Origin: Candidatus Zhuqueibacterota bacterium
GTDB lineage: Bacteria > Zhuqueibacterota > Zhuqueibacteria > Residuimicrobiales > Oceaniaggregativiventaceae
DNA: 61,924 nt
NCBI GenBank assembly: GCA_014728115.1
Contig: WJME01000277.1
Span: forward strand, 1-61,924
Direction: 5' to 3'
The translations under genes and the position numbers were made by a program. Below, in pieces: positions 8,922 through 19,301 of the stretch (positions are counted from its first letter, which is position 1; the number at the start of each line of letters is the position of its first letter). Below the pieces are notes generated by a model. That model saw only the letters and a program-made list of their open reading frames with translations. It was not told the origin of the DNA and did no database searches.

Positions 8922-11900
8922 ATGTCAAAAAAAGCAACTTTGATAGGTCGAGAACCTCTGTGGTATAAAGATGCAATTATTTACGAGCTTCATGTAAAGT
9001 CATTTTTGGATAGCAATGCAGATGGAATTGGTGATTTCAAAGGAGTCGTCGAAAAACTGGATTATCTCGAGGATCTGGGAGTGACCGCAATCTGGTTGTT
9101 GCCGTTCTATCCCTCGCCCCTCAGAGACGACGGATATGATATCGCTGACTATATGAGCTTGAATTCCGATTACGGAACATTGCGGGACTTTAGAACCCTG
9201 TTGAATCAAGCGCATAAACGGGGGATAAGGGTGATCACGGAATTGGTCATCAATCACACTTCGGATCAGCATCCCTGGTTTCAACGTGCCCGAAAATCAA
9301 AACCCGGCTCGAATTTTCGGGATTTCTATGTCTGGAGCGATACCCCGGACAAGTACCGTGATGCGCGGATCATTTTCAAGGATTTTGAACCCTCTAACTG
9401 GAGTTGGGATCCTGTGGCCAAAGCCTATTATTGGCATCGTTTTTATTCACATCAGCCGGACCTGAATTTCAATAATCCACGGGTACGTAAAGAGATTTTC
9501 AAAATATTACATTATTGGTTCGACATGGGTGTCGATGGATTGCGGCTTGATGCGATTCCATATTTACTGGAAGAGGAAGGCACCAACTGTGAAAATCTAG
9601 AGGAAACCCATCAGGTCATCAAGGAAATCCGCGGTTATGTGGACGACCACTTTGAAGATAAACTCTTGTTGGCCGAAGCCAATCAATGGCCCGAAGACGC
9701 AGCAGAATATTTTGGTGATGGGGATGAATGTCATATGGCATTTCATTTTCCTGTCATGCCGCGGTTGTTTATGGCTTTCAAAATGGAAGACCGGTTTCCC
9801 ATCATTGATATCCTGGAGCAGACCCCAGAGATTCCACCCACATGTCAGTGGGCGATGTTCCTGCGCAACCATGATGAACTGACCTTAGAGATGGTCACCG
9901 ATGAAGAGCGTGATTACATGTATCGTGTTTTTGCTCAGGATCCGCGCGCTCGTATCAATCTGGGCATTCGCAGACGACTGGCGCCATTGCTCGATAATAA
10001 CCGCCGCAAGATCGAATTGATGAATATCTTGCTCTTTTCCATGCCCGGCACACCAGTGATCTATTATGGGGATGAAATCGGAATGGGGGATAATTATTAT
10101 CTCGGTGATCGCGATGGCGTGCGAACTCCCATGCAGTGGAGTGCAGATCGCAATGCCGGATTTTCGCGAGCCAATCCGCAAAAATTGTTTTTGCCTGTGA
10201 TTATCGATCCGGAATATCATTTTGAATCTCTCAATGTAGAGAATCAGGAACGAAATGTGTCTTCGTTCCTTTGGTGGATGAAAAGGGTCATTGCCATGCG
10301 CAAACGTTTCCAGGCATTTAGCCGAGGAACGATAAAGTTCTTTTATCCGGATAATCCCAAGGTGCTTGTCTTTACAAGAGAATTCGAGGGGGAGAGCATT
10401 CTGGTGATTATCAACCTCTCCCGATTCAGTCAGTTTGTAGAAATCGATTTGGCAGAGTTTGAAGGGTATATCCCTGAAGAAGTGTTTAGCCATAGCCAAT
10501 TTCCCGAGATAACAGAAAAACCCTATTTTTTATCTCTGGGACCCCATGGTCACTTTTGGTTTTTACTACAAAAACAAGAAAAAGAAATTCCAACCCTGAA
10601 AGGACTCGACCTCGTCACCTTGCAGGTACGTCGCCACTGGACTCAGATACTTGAAAAAAACACCCGAGCAAAATTAGAGCGGCATGTTTTACCGGATTAT
10701 CTGAAATCTCAGCGCTGGTTTGGAGGAAAAGCCCGAACCATCAGAAAGACCACCATCGTTGAGCATCGGGCCATGGATCAAAAAAAATCTTCATTGGTTT
10801 TAAATGTCAAAGTAGAATATACAGTAGGCTCGGCCGAAACCTATGTTCTACCGGTCGCTTTTGCCAGCAATGATCATCTTGACGAGCAGATTCACGAACC
10901 CAAAAGTGTCATGGCGATCATCCAGGTCGGTGATAAAAAAGGAATACTCTATGATGGCATCTATAATGAGGGTTTTCGCGCCAGTTTGCTCTCGCTGATT
11001 GTACAGAATCGCAAAATCAGTGCTGAACATGGTGAAATAGTCAGTACTGTAAGCAAAAAGCTGGGCCGGTGGTTCAAATCCCTTGCCATTGAACAGTCAC
11101 GTGTTCTCAAAGCCGAGCAGAGCAATTCTTCGATTTTATATGATGACAAACTGTTTTTAAAACTTTATCGGCGACTGGAATCCGGAATCAATCCGGACCC
11201 GGAAATTATTAGATTTCTTTCGGAACAGACAAAATTTGAAAATGTGCCCCTGTTTGCCGGAAGCCTAGAATACAGGCAGGAAAGCAAAGAGCCTCAGGTC
11301 GTTGCGCTTTTACAGCAATTTGTACCGAACGAGGGAGATGCCTGGGAATTGACCCTTAGCTCGATCAGCCAGTATTTTGAACGGGTTCTTGCCAAAGAGA
11401 TCGAACCTGATTTCAAGCTGCCGCCTTTTTTTGATGCCGCAACAGAGGACTTTGACCCAGACCTGCTCGAATTGATCGGTGGTGTGACCCTGGAACAGGC
11501 ATTTCATCTGGGAACGCGCACCGGTGAGATGCACCTGGCACTCGCTTCTTCGAATGATCATCCTGATTTCGCTCCGGAACCCTTTTCAAAACTCTATCAA
11601 CGATCGCTCTATCAGGCGTTGCGAAGCGGAGCCATACAAAGTTTACAGGGTTTGGAAAAAAATATAAACGTTCTGCCAGAGGAACACCATCAAAATGCCC
11701 GGGAAATTCTGGAACGAAAACCGGAAATCATCGGTCACTTGAGAAAAATTACGCAAGGTCGTATATCAGCTCATAAAATTCGCATTCATGGGGATTATCA
11801 TCTGGGACAGGTCTTGTTTACGGGTAAGGATTTTGTCATCATTGATTTCGAGGGCGAACCCGCCCGTCCCACCAGCGAACGAAGACTTAAATATAGCTGC

Positions 11901-12242
11901 TTTCGTGATGTTTCCGGTATGATGCGCTCATACCATTATGCAGTCTATACTGCTCTTTTTCAGCGCAGTTCAATACGAAAAGAGGATGTAAGGAAAATAG
12001 AAAAATGGACAGAACCGTGGTATAGGGCGGTTGCCTCTACTTTTCTACGCGCATATATGGAAAAAGTCAATCATGCTCCTTTTGTGCCAAAAGAAAAACA
12101 AGAGCTGGAAATTTTGCTCAATGTCTTTTTGATCAATAAAGCGTTATATGAACTGGACTATGAACTCAATAATCGTCCCGATTGGATCGTCATCCCGGTT
12201 CAGGGCTTGAACATGATTCTGGAAGATTTGCGCCATTCATAG
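8922..12242 (+). CDS. treS: Fused trehalose synthase (TreS) and maltokinase
   Basis: A 1,106-aa bifunctional protein. Residues 1 to about 560 are trehalose synthase (maltose/trehalose isomerase, GH13_16) with WYKDAIIYELHVKSF at the N-terminus, nucleophile D210 (GLRLDAIP), acid E252 (LLAEANQWP) and D318 in RNHDE; the D-to-E spacing of 42 matches mycobacterial TreS. From about residue 590 (LPDYLKSQRWFGGKAR) it is a Pep2/Mak-type maltokinase with the aminoglycoside-phosphotransferase-like fold: HGDYHLGQVL with catalytic D958 and then the Mg-binding VIIDFEGEP. The product, maltose-1-phosphate, is the GlgE donor. Fusion of the two activities is known in many bacteria and channels maltose. GAGGAGA precedes the ATG; glgE ends 17 bases upstream. 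Confidence 0.95.
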   Translation: MSKKATLIGREPLWYKDAIIYELHVKSFLDSNADGIGDFKGVVEKLDYLEDLGVTAIWLLPFYPSPLRDDGYDIADYMSLNSDYGTLRDFRTLLNQAHKRGIRVITELVINHTSDQHPWFQRARKSKPGSNFRDFYVWSDTPDKYRDARIIFKDFEPSNWSWDPVAKAYYWHRFYSHQPDLNFNNPRVRKEIFKILHYWFDMGVDGLRLDAIPYLLEEEGTNCENLEETHQVIKEIRGYVDDHFEDKLLLAEANQWPEDAAEYFGDGDECHMAFHFPVMPRLFMAFKMEDRFPIIDILEQTPEIPPTCQWAMFLRNHDELTLEMVTDEERDYMYRVFAQDPRARINLGIRRRLAPLLDNNRRKIELMNILLFSMPGTPVIYYGDEIGMGDNYYLGDRDGVRTPMQWSADRNAGFSRANPQKLFLPVIIDPEYHFESLNVENQERNVSSFLWWMKRVIAMRKRFQAFSRGTIKFFYPDNPKVLVFTREFEGESILVIINLSRFSQFVEIDLAEFEGYIPEEVFSHSQFPEITEKPYFLSLGPHGHFWFLLQKQEKEIPTLKGLDLVTLQVRRHWTQILEKNTRAKLERHVLPDYLKSQRWFGGKARTIRKTTIVEHRAMDQKKSSLVLNVKVEYTVGSAETYVLPVAFASNDHLDEQIHEPKSVMAIIQVGDKKGILYDGIYNEGFRASLLSLIVQNRKISAEHGEIVSTVSKKLGRWFKSLAIEQSRVLKAEQSNSSILYDDKLFLKLYRRLESGINPDPEIIRFLSEQTKFENVPLFAGSLEYRQESKEPQVVALLQQFVPNEGDAWELTLSSISQYFERVLAKEIEPDFKLPPFFDAATEDFDPDLLELIGGVTLEQAFHLGTRTGEMHLALASSNDHPDFAPEPFSKLYQRSLYQALRSGAIQSLQGLEKNINVLPEEHHQNAREILERKPEIIGHLRKITQGRISAHKIRIHGDYHLGQVLFTGKDFVIIDFEGEPARPTSERRLKYSCFRDVSGMMRSYHYAVYTALFQRSSIRKEDVRKIEKWTEPWYRAVASTFLRAYMEKVNHAPFVPKEKQELEILLNVFLINKALYELDYELNNRPDWIVIPVQGLNMILEDLRHS

Positions 12243-12277
12243 CAAGCTCCTACTGGGATTTGGAAAGGAAAAAAGGA

Positions 12278-14086
12278 ATGAAAATAGGTGCCAGGGCTCT
12301 TGGCAATGACCAATACCGGTTCACTGTTTGGGCCCCTTTACTGGACGATGTAAAGTTGCATATCATCGCGCCGAAAAAAGAAGTTTATGACATGCAAAAA
12401 GACAATGCCGGATATTGGCACGTGAGTGTTGATTCCGTGACCCCTGATACACAATATCAGTATCGTCTCGGAGGAGAAAAAAATCGTCCAGATCCAGCTT
12501 CGAATTTACAGCCTGATGTACATGGTCCTTCAGGCGTCATCGATCATTCCGCCTTCGTGTGGACCGATACGGAATGGCAGGGTGTGCCTCTTGAAGCGAT
12601 GATCATATATGAACTTCATGTCGGCACCTTTACCGAAGAAAGCAATTTCGCAGCGATCATCGACCGGCTGGATGAACTGACCGAATTGGGTATCAACGCG
12701 ATCGAGCTGATGCCGGTTTCTCAGTTTCCGGGTTCGCGCAATTGGGGCTATGATGGAGTATATCCCTTTGCCGTCCAGAATTCATATGGAGGCCCCGCAG
12801 GATTAAAAGCTCTGGTCAACGAATGTCATTCTCGCGGCATCGCTGTGATCCTGGATGTGGTTTACAATCACCTGGGTCCTGAAGGAAACTATCTCGCTGA
12901 TTTTGGTCCCTATTTTACCGATAAATACCGCACTCCCTGGGGCGATGCCATCAACTTTGATGATGCCCATAGTCCGGGCGTGCGAAATTATTTTATTCAA
13001 AATGCAATGTATTGGGCAGAGATATTTCATATAGACGCCTTGCGTCTCGATGCAGTGCACGCCATCTATGATTTTGGCGGAAAACATTTTTTGCAGGAAT
13101 TAAAAGAGGCAGCAGAACAGTTGTCCCGTCCATTTTATCTCATTGCAGAGAGTGATCTCAATGACACGCGTTTGCTTCGGCCTCGCTCTCATGGTGGCTA
13201 TGCCCTGGATGGTCAGTGGTCAGATGATTTTCACCATGCGGTGCACGCTTTGCTGACCGGTGAAAAGGATGGATACTATCTCGATTTCGGCAATGTCGAT
13301 CATCTCGCGATCAGCTTGCAGGAAACATTTGTCTATTCCTGGAAATATTCCCCCTTTCGCAAGCGTTATCATGGCAATTCTGCTGTGGATTTGGCAGGCT
13401 CACGGTTTGTTATTTGCACACAGAATCACGACCAGGTCGGTAACCGCATGTTGGGCGAACGACTGGCCCAACTCGTTGATTTTCAAACCGAAAAATTGGC
13501 TGCCGGTATGTTGTTGTTGGCGCCTTATGTGCCCCTGATTTTTATGGGACAAGAATATGGTGAAACAGCTCCTTTTCTATACTTTGTCAGTCACTCTGAC
13601 AAAGATTTGATCGAGGCTGTCAGGAAGGGGCGACAAAAAGAGTTTGCTCATTTCAAATGGGATCAAGAACCCCCTGATCCTCAGAGTGCAGAAACCTTTC
13701 AGCGATCCATACTGCAATGGCATCGCAAAGAAAACGGAACACATCAGATCCTGTACCAGCTCTATCAGGAATTGATAAAGCTGCGCAGCGAAAATGCTGT
13801 TCTCAAGACACTGCGTAAAGATTTGCAAACCATTACTTTTACGGATAATGCCATTGTACAGGAGCGAAGTCTGGGGAAAGAAAAGGCTCTGATCCTTTAT
13901 AATTTTGCCGCTGAACCTGTCGATCTGGATGTGAATGTAGAGGGAATGTATAAAAAGATTCTGGATTCTTCTGATCAAAAATGGCAAGGCCCGGGGTCTA
14001 CTCTTCCGGAGTCCATCACGAATCAGACTAACATCCAATGTCCCTCACTTTGCTTTGCGCTTTTTATGCTGGAGGAAACTTTGTGA
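12278..14086 (+). CDS. treZ: Malto-oligosyltrehalose trehalohydrolase TreZ
   Basis: A 602-aa GH13_10 enzyme that cuts trehalose off maltooligosyl-trehalose. I chose ATG 12278 (AAGGAAAAAAGGA before it) instead of a longer frame that would overlap treS by 60 bases. Residues 1-90 are the N-terminal E-set/CBM48-like domain (YRFTVWAPLLDDVKL). The barrel has ELHVGTFT, DVVYNHLGPEGNYL, nucleophile D258 (LRLDAVHAI), acid E291 (IAESDLND) and D385 in QNHDQVGNR, all standard for TreZ. It works after TreY, encoded two genes downstream. Its stop codon overlaps the next start (GTGA), so translation of the two is coupled. Confidence 0.95.
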   Translation: MKIGARALGNDQYRFTVWAPLLDDVKLHIIAPKKEVYDMQKDNAGYWHVSVDSVTPDTQYQYRLGGEKNRPDPASNLQPDVHGPSGVIDHSAFVWTDTEWQGVPLEAMIIYELHVGTFTEESNFAAIIDRLDELTELGINAIELMPVSQFPGSRNWGYDGVYPFAVQNSYGGPAGLKALVNECHSRGIAVILDVVYNHLGPEGNYLADFGPYFTDKYRTPWGDAINFDDAHSPGVRNYFIQNAMYWAEIFHIDALRLDAVHAIYDFGGKHFLQELKEAAEQLSRPFYLIAESDLNDTRLLRPRSHGGYALDGQWSDDFHHAVHALLTGEKDGYYLDFGNVDHLAISLQETFVYSWKYSPFRKRYHGNSAVDLAGSRFVICTQNHDQVGNRMLGERLAQLVDFQTEKLAAGMLLLAPYVPLIFMGQEYGETAPFLYFVSHSDKDLIEAVRKGRQKEFAHFKWDQEPPDPQSAETFQRSILQWHRKENGTHQILYQLYQELIKLRSENAVLKTLRKDLQTITFTDNAIVQERSLGKEKALILYNFAAEPVDLDVNVEGMYKKILDSSDQKWQGPGSTLPESITNQTNIQCPSLCFALFMLEETL

Positions 14087-16497
14087 AAAAAAATATTTGT
14101 ATTCATGGCCATTTTTATCAACCTCCCAGAGAAAATGCCTGGCTTGAAGATGTCGAGTTGCAAGACTCTGCCTTTCCTTATCACGATTGGAACGAGAGAA
14201 TCACGAATGAAGGGTATGCCCCCAATACGGCCTCGCGAATACTGGATAACGAACGCCATATCATCGACATGATCAATAACTATGCCCGGATTAGCTTTAA
14301 TGTCGGACCGACTCTGTTATCCTGGCTGGAAGAGAAAATGCCGCATGTCTATGAGGCCATTCTCGAGGCCGACAAAGAGAGTCAGAAACACTATTCAGGG
14401 CATGGTTCTGCCATTGCGCAGGTCTATAATCATATGATTATGCCTCTGGCCAATCGGCGGGATAAAGAAACCCAAGTGATATGGGGAATAAGGGATTTTG
14501 AAAAGCGATTCGGTCGAAAGCCCGAGGGAATGTGGTTGTCTGAGACTGCCGTGGATACGGAAACACTGGAAATATTGGCCCGGCATGGTATCAAATTTAC
14601 CATTCTTGCCCCCTACCAGGCCTCAAGTGTGCGCAAGTCAGGTGAAACAGAATGGCATGATGTGACGGGAGGAACTGTCGATCCCAGACGTCCTTATCGC
14701 TGTCATCTGGACGATGATCTCTATATAGATCTCTTTTTCTATGACGGGCCTATCTCGCAAGAAATCGGATTTGGCAATTTGCTGGATAACGGAGAAAATT
14801 TTGCCAACCGATTGCTGGGCGTGCTGGATGGCGGGCAAGAGTCACAGCTCGTTCACATCGCAACAGATGGGGAAACATATGGGCATCATCATAAATACGG
14901 AGAGATGGCCCTGTCCTATTGTCTTTATCATATTGAATCCAATGATCTTGCCAATATTACTATATATGCAGAGTATCTGGAGCAACACCCTCCGAAATGG
15001 GAAGCGAAAATATATGACAATACCTCCTGGAGCTGTTATCACGGAGTGGAGCGGTGGCGTGCAAATTGTGGCTGTAATTCAGGTATGCATGGCGGATGGC
15101 ATCAGGAATGGCGCAAGCCCCTGAGAGAAGCCCTGGATTGGTTGCGCGACAAATTGATCCCGATTTATGAACGTCAAGCCGGTCAGTTATTTCGCGATCC
15201 CTGGCAGGCCCGAAATGACTATGTCGATGTGATTCTGGATCGCAGCCCGGAGAATGTGAAAACGTTTTTTGAACACCATCAGAAACAGGAATTTGATCAT
15301 TCAAACCATATTAAAGCTCTACGATTGTTGGAATTACAACGCCATGCCATGCTCATGTATACCAGCTGTGGCTGGTTTTTTGACGAGATCTCGGGCATCG
15401 AAACGACACAGATCATGCAATATGCGGCCAGGGCCCTGCAATTGCTGCAAGAGATTACCGGAGATTCATTTGAAGATGAATTTCAGCAAAAGTTGGCTGC
15501 AGCCCCTTCGAACTTGGCAGAGCTGGGCAATGGCGCTGTGGTGTATGAAAAATATGTCAAACCTTCCCGGCTCGATTTGTTGCGCGTCGGAGCTCATTAT
15601 GCGGTCTCGTCTTTGTTTGAAGATTATAAAGAGACCACACAAGCCTATTGCTATTCTATTGAAAGAAAAAGTTTCCAGGAATTCAGGGCAGGAAAATTGC
15701 GATGCATCGTCGGTCGGATCATGGTGCATTCCCATATCACCTGGGAAGAAAGTGATATCAGCTTTGCCGTGCTTTATCTCGGAGGTCACATCCTCAATGG
15801 CGGGGCCCGCGCCTATATGGGACTGAGCGCCTTTACTGCCATGCGCGATGAGATCAAAGAAGCGTTCAACAAAAGCGATATTCCTGATGTTATCCGTGCC
15901 ATGGACGAACACTTTGGTACACACAGCTATACTCTATGGCATTTGTTCAAAGGCGAGCGCAGAAAGGTGTTCGATCAGATCCTGGAATCTTCCTTGCGCG
16001 ATATCGAAGTCCATTTTCGACAGATTTTTGAAAACGAATACGCTGTCATGCACGCCATGCGTGAAATGCAAATTCCTCTCCCCAAGGCCCTCTCGACACC
16101 AGTTGAATTTATTCTTAATGCCGATATTAAACGATTTCTTGAATCCAAAGACACACATCTGGATAACCTGAAACAAATTATCGACGAATTTTCATTGATC
16201 AATGTGAGTATCGAGGCGCCAATCATCAGTTTTGTGGCCAGCCAGCGTATCAATGAGTTGATGCGCGATCTGGATGAAAACTGGCAGGATTCCGAGCGAA
16301 TCGACTTTATCTTTTCCTTGTTGGAAACCCTGGAACCTCTGAGCCTGGATCTCGATCTGTGGGAAGCGCAAAATAAGTATTTCATGATCGGAAAACTCTA
16401 TTACGAAGATATGAAAAAGAAAAAAGACCAGAGAGCAAAAGACTGGATTTTTCAATTTAAAAGACTCGGTGAAAGAATAGGAGTCAAAGTATCGTGA
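14083..16497 (+). CDS. GH57 glycosidase-like protein with DUF3536 C-terminal region
   Basis: An 804-aa protein. The start is GTG 14083, behind GGAGG with 7-base spacing and overlapping the treZ stop in GTGA; a longer frame from 14038 is unlikely. The N-terminal GH57 barrel begins CIHGHFYQPPREN. The likely nucleophile is E154 (MWLSETAVD) and the likely acid D262 in IATDGETYGHHH, placed from GH57 conserved regions. The C-terminal ~450 residues fit DUF3536. GH57 enzymes of this sort act on alpha-glucans (amylases, branching enzymes), but this branch has no firmly known activity to my knowledge. Its position between treZ and treY argues for a role in trimming or branching the glucan that feeds the trehalose pathway. 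That role is inference. Confidence 0.85.
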   Translation: MKKNICIHGHFYQPPRENAWLEDVELQDSAFPYHDWNERITNEGYAPNTASRILDNERHIIDMINNYARISFNVGPTLLSWLEEKMPHVYEAILEADKESQKHYSGHGSAIAQVYNHMIMPLANRRDKETQVIWGIRDFEKRFGRKPEGMWLSETAVDTETLEILARHGIKFTILAPYQASSVRKSGETEWHDVTGGTVDPRRPYRCHLDDDLYIDLFFYDGPISQEIGFGNLLDNGENFANRLLGVLDGGQESQLVHIATDGETYGHHHKYGEMALSYCLYHIESNDLANITIYAEYLEQHPPKWEAKIYDNTSWSCYHGVERWRANCGCNSGMHGGWHQEWRKPLREALDWLRDKLIPIYERQAGQLFRDPWQARNDYVDVILDRSPENVKTFFEHHQKQEFDHSNHIKALRLLELQRHAMLMYTSCGWFFDEISGIETTQIMQYAARALQLLQEITGDSFEDEFQQKLAAAPSNLAELGNGAVVYEKYVKPSRLDLLRVGAHYAVSSLFEDYKETTQAYCYSIERKSFQEFRAGKLRCIVGRIMVHSHITWEESDISFAVLYLGGHILNGGARAYMGLSAFTAMRDEIKEAFNKSDIPDVIRAMDEHFGTHSYTLWHLFKGERRKVFDQILESSLRDIEVHFRQIFENEYAVMHAMREMQIPLPKALSTPVEFILNADIKRFLESKDTHLDNLKQIIDEFSLINVSIEAPIISFVASQRINELMRDLDENWQDSERIDFIFSLLETLEPLSLDLDLWEAQNKYFMIGKLYYEDMKKKKDQRAKDWIFQFKRLGERIGVKVS

Positions 16498-19301
16498 GTT
16501 ATTCGCCTCGTGCCAGTTATCGGATACAATTCAACAAGGATTTCACTTTTCGGGATGCTAAAAAGATCATCGAGTATTTATCCGAATTGGGTATTTCTCA
16601 TCTCTATGCATCTCCGGTGTTCAAAGCCCGTGAGGGGAGCGGTCATGGCTATGATGTCGTCGATCCCAATCAGCTCAATCCGGAATTGGGCGCGGATAAA
16701 GATTTCGATCTTTTGCAGGCCAGCTTGCAAAAAGCCGGTATGGGATGGATACAGGATGTGGTGCCTAACCATATGGCCTTTGATAAACACAATACCATGC
16801 TCATGGATGTTTTGGAAAATGGACCGGACTCGGAGTATTTTGATTACTTTGATTTTGAATGGGATCATCACTATAACAATTTAAGAGGAAAAATTCTCGC
16901 TCCCTTTCTCGGCGACTTTTATGCAGAGTGTTTGGAACGACAGGAGATTCAGCTTTCTTATGGCAAGGAGGGGCTATCCGTCGCTTATTATGAGCACCGG
17001 TTTCCTGTACGGTTGGAATCCTATTACAGGGTTTTTTCTCATGACCTGATGCGATTGCAGAAAACCTTAAAGAGCACAGATCCGGATTATCTAAAGCTGC
17101 TGGGTATATTTTACGCAATTAAAAATCTGTCACCGAGTCAGGCAGGGGAGGAACGAGAACACCAAATACAATTTGTAAAGACCTTGTTGTGGGAGCTGTA
17201 TCAATCCAGTATACCCATAAAAGAGTTTTTCGATGCAAATATCACCCGGTTTAACGGAGACAAAGGGGATCCGTCCAGCTTCGATCTGCTCGATGAGTTG
17301 CTGTCGGAACAGTTTTATCGTCTTGCCTTTTGGAAAGTCGGTACTGAAGAGATCAACTATCGCCGGTTTTTCAATATCAATGAACTCATTTCCGTTCGCA
17401 TGCATGATGATAAAGTCTTTCGACATTTGCATAAAATGATCGCATCCATGATCGAAAATGGCCTGTTTCATGGATTACGAATCGATCACATCGACGGACT
17501 CTTGGATCCCACACAGTATTTGCAGCGCTTGCGCCAGGCGTTTCCTGATCTCTATCTATTGGTCGAGAAAATCCTGGACTTTGAAAAGGTTCCTGAATTT
17601 TGGCCCATTCAGGGAACTTCTGGGTATGAATTCCTGAATGCTCTGAATGGATTGTTTATCAAGCGTGAAAATGAACAACCCATAAAAAAGATCTATCATA
17701 AAATTATTCAGACAGATATTCATTTTGACCGTTTGGTACACGATAAAAAGCGCCTTATCGTGGGTAAACATATGGCCGGGGATATCGATAATCTGGCACA
17801 TCTGTTGGCCCGCATCTCTAACCAGACTCGATATGGAAGTGACTTTACGCTCTATGGTCTGAGACGTGCTCTGGTCGAGGTGGCTGCCTGGTTTCCGGTC
17901 TATCGAACGTATATAAGCGATCGTGAATTCAGAGAGACAGATAAAAAGATTATTCTCGATACCGTTGAAAAATCCAAGAAAGAGCTTCCGGATTTTGACC
18001 ATGAATTCGATTTTATCCGTGATGTTTTGCTTCTCGATGCCCCTTCTTCTACAGGAGAACAGGACAAACAACTCTGGTTAACGTTTGTTCATCGTTTTCA
18101 GCAGATAACCGGTCCGCTGATGGCGAAAGGATTCGAGGATACGGTATTGTATCTCTATCATAAATTGATCTCTCTTAATGAGGTGGGAGGGAATCCGGAA
18201 AAATTTGGGACGTCGCGCATAGAATTTCATTATTTCAACAAGAGCAGGGCCGCTACGTGGCCACATGCCATGAGTACTACAGCGACGCATGATACAAAAA
18301 GGGGAGAGGATGTGCGTGCTCGTCTCAACGTCATATCTGAAGTTCCGGATGAATGGGAAAGACATGTTCGTCACTGGATGAAAAATAACCGCAAACTCAA
18401 AACCAAAGACAGCCATGGCGCCCTTGTCCCCGATCGCAATGACGAGTATTTTCTTTATCAGACTTTGCTGGGAACATTGCCGGTACACGAAAAGATCGAT
18501 CCTATCTATATCGATCGCATAAAAAATTACCTCCTCAAGGCTGTGCGCGAAGCCAAGGTTCATTCAGCCTGGCTTGATCCCGATATTGAATATGAGAATG
18601 GCTTTATATCCTTTCTCGAAAAGCTGTTGACCGGAAGCAAAGACAATCGTTTTCTGGATGACTTTATTCCCTTGGCAGAGAAAATTGCCTTTTATGGACG
18701 ATGGAATTCCATATCGCAAACTGTATTGAAAATGACGTGTCCGGGTGTGCCCGATTTTTACCAGGGAACCGAACTGTTCGATTTTAGCCTTGTCGACCCG
18801 GACAATCGGCGCCCTGTTGATTTTGCAATTCGCAGCCGCATGCTTGCCAAAATCAAACAGCACGAGAAAAAACCAAGTGCCGAATGGCTGAATGAGCTCA
18901 TGCAGGATGAGATTGGGGCAGCCAAAATGTTTGTAATCCGTCAATGTTTACAGGTACGTGAACAGCATAAAGAGTTATTCTATTCGGGCACATATATTCC
19001 GCTGGAGGTCGGTGGATTGAATAAAAATCATATTGTGGCGTTTGCCCGAAAATGGCAGGAGCAATGGGCTCTTGTTATCGTTCCCCGATTTTTTACAGCA
19101 CTGATTGAACCGCAAGAATATCCTACCGGACCTGAATTGTGGCAGGATACCCATATCATCCTGTCCGGGAAACAAGAATGGGTCGATAACCTCTCGAAAC
19201 GGCCGGTCAAGACTGATTCGGTTCTGCACATCAGTGAGATTTTCGATCGATTCCCTGTCGCAATATTGACCGGTGAGGAGGAGAACGGATCTAGCCGATG
19301 A
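16494..19301 (+). CDS. treY: Malto-oligosyltrehalose synthase TreY
   Basis: A 935-aa GH13_26 enzyme that isomerises the reducing-end alpha-1,4 bond of a malto-oligosaccharide to the alpha,alpha-1,1 bond of trehalose; TreZ then releases trehalose. The N-terminus RIQFNKDFTF, then LYASPVFKAREGSGHGYDV and QDVVPNHMA are TreY hallmarks. The nucleophile is D331 (LRIDHIDGLLDP) and the acid E358 (LLVEKIL). Length is slightly above the 700-900 usual for the family because of extra residues in the middle. The GTG start overlaps the previous stop by four bases with AGGAG upstream. Its last 11 bases overlap the end of the convergent ABC permease gene. It is the last gene of the operon. Confidence 0.95.
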   Translation: MSYSPRASYRIQFNKDFTFRDAKKIIEYLSELGISHLYASPVFKAREGSGHGYDVVDPNQLNPELGADKDFDLLQASLQKAGMGWIQDVVPNHMAFDKHNTMLMDVLENGPDSEYFDYFDFEWDHHYNNLRGKILAPFLGDFYAECLERQEIQLSYGKEGLSVAYYEHRFPVRLESYYRVFSHDLMRLQKTLKSTDPDYLKLLGIFYAIKNLSPSQAGEEREHQIQFVKTLLWELYQSSIPIKEFFDANITRFNGDKGDPSSFDLLDELLSEQFYRLAFWKVGTEEINYRRFFNINELISVRMHDDKVFRHLHKMIASMIENGLFHGLRIDHIDGLLDPTQYLQRLRQAFPDLYLLVEKILDFEKVPEFWPIQGTSGYEFLNALNGLFIKRENEQPIKKIYHKIIQTDIHFDRLVHDKKRLIVGKHMAGDIDNLAHLLARISNQTRYGSDFTLYGLRRALVEVAAWFPVYRTYISDREFRETDKKIILDTVEKSKKELPDFDHEFDFIRDVLLLDAPSSTGEQDKQLWLTFVHRFQQITGPLMAKGFEDTVLYLYHKLISLNEVGGNPEKFGTSRIEFHYFNKSRAATWPHAMSTTATHDTKRGEDVRARLNVISEVPDEWERHVRHWMKNNRKLKTKDSHGALVPDRNDEYFLYQTLLGTLPVHEKIDPIYIDRIKNYLLKAVREAKVHSAWLDPDIEYENGFISFLEKLLTGSKDNRFLDDFIPLAEKIAFYGRWNSISQTVLKMTCPGVPDFYQGTELFDFSLVDPDNRRPVDFAIRSRMLAKIKQHEKKPSAEWLNELMQDEIGAAKMFVIRQCLQVREQHKELFYSGTYIPLEVGGLNKNHIVAFARKWQEQWALVIVPRFFTALIEPQEYPTGPELWQDTHIILSGKQEWVDNLSKRPVKTDSVLHISEIFDRFPVAILTGEEENGSSR

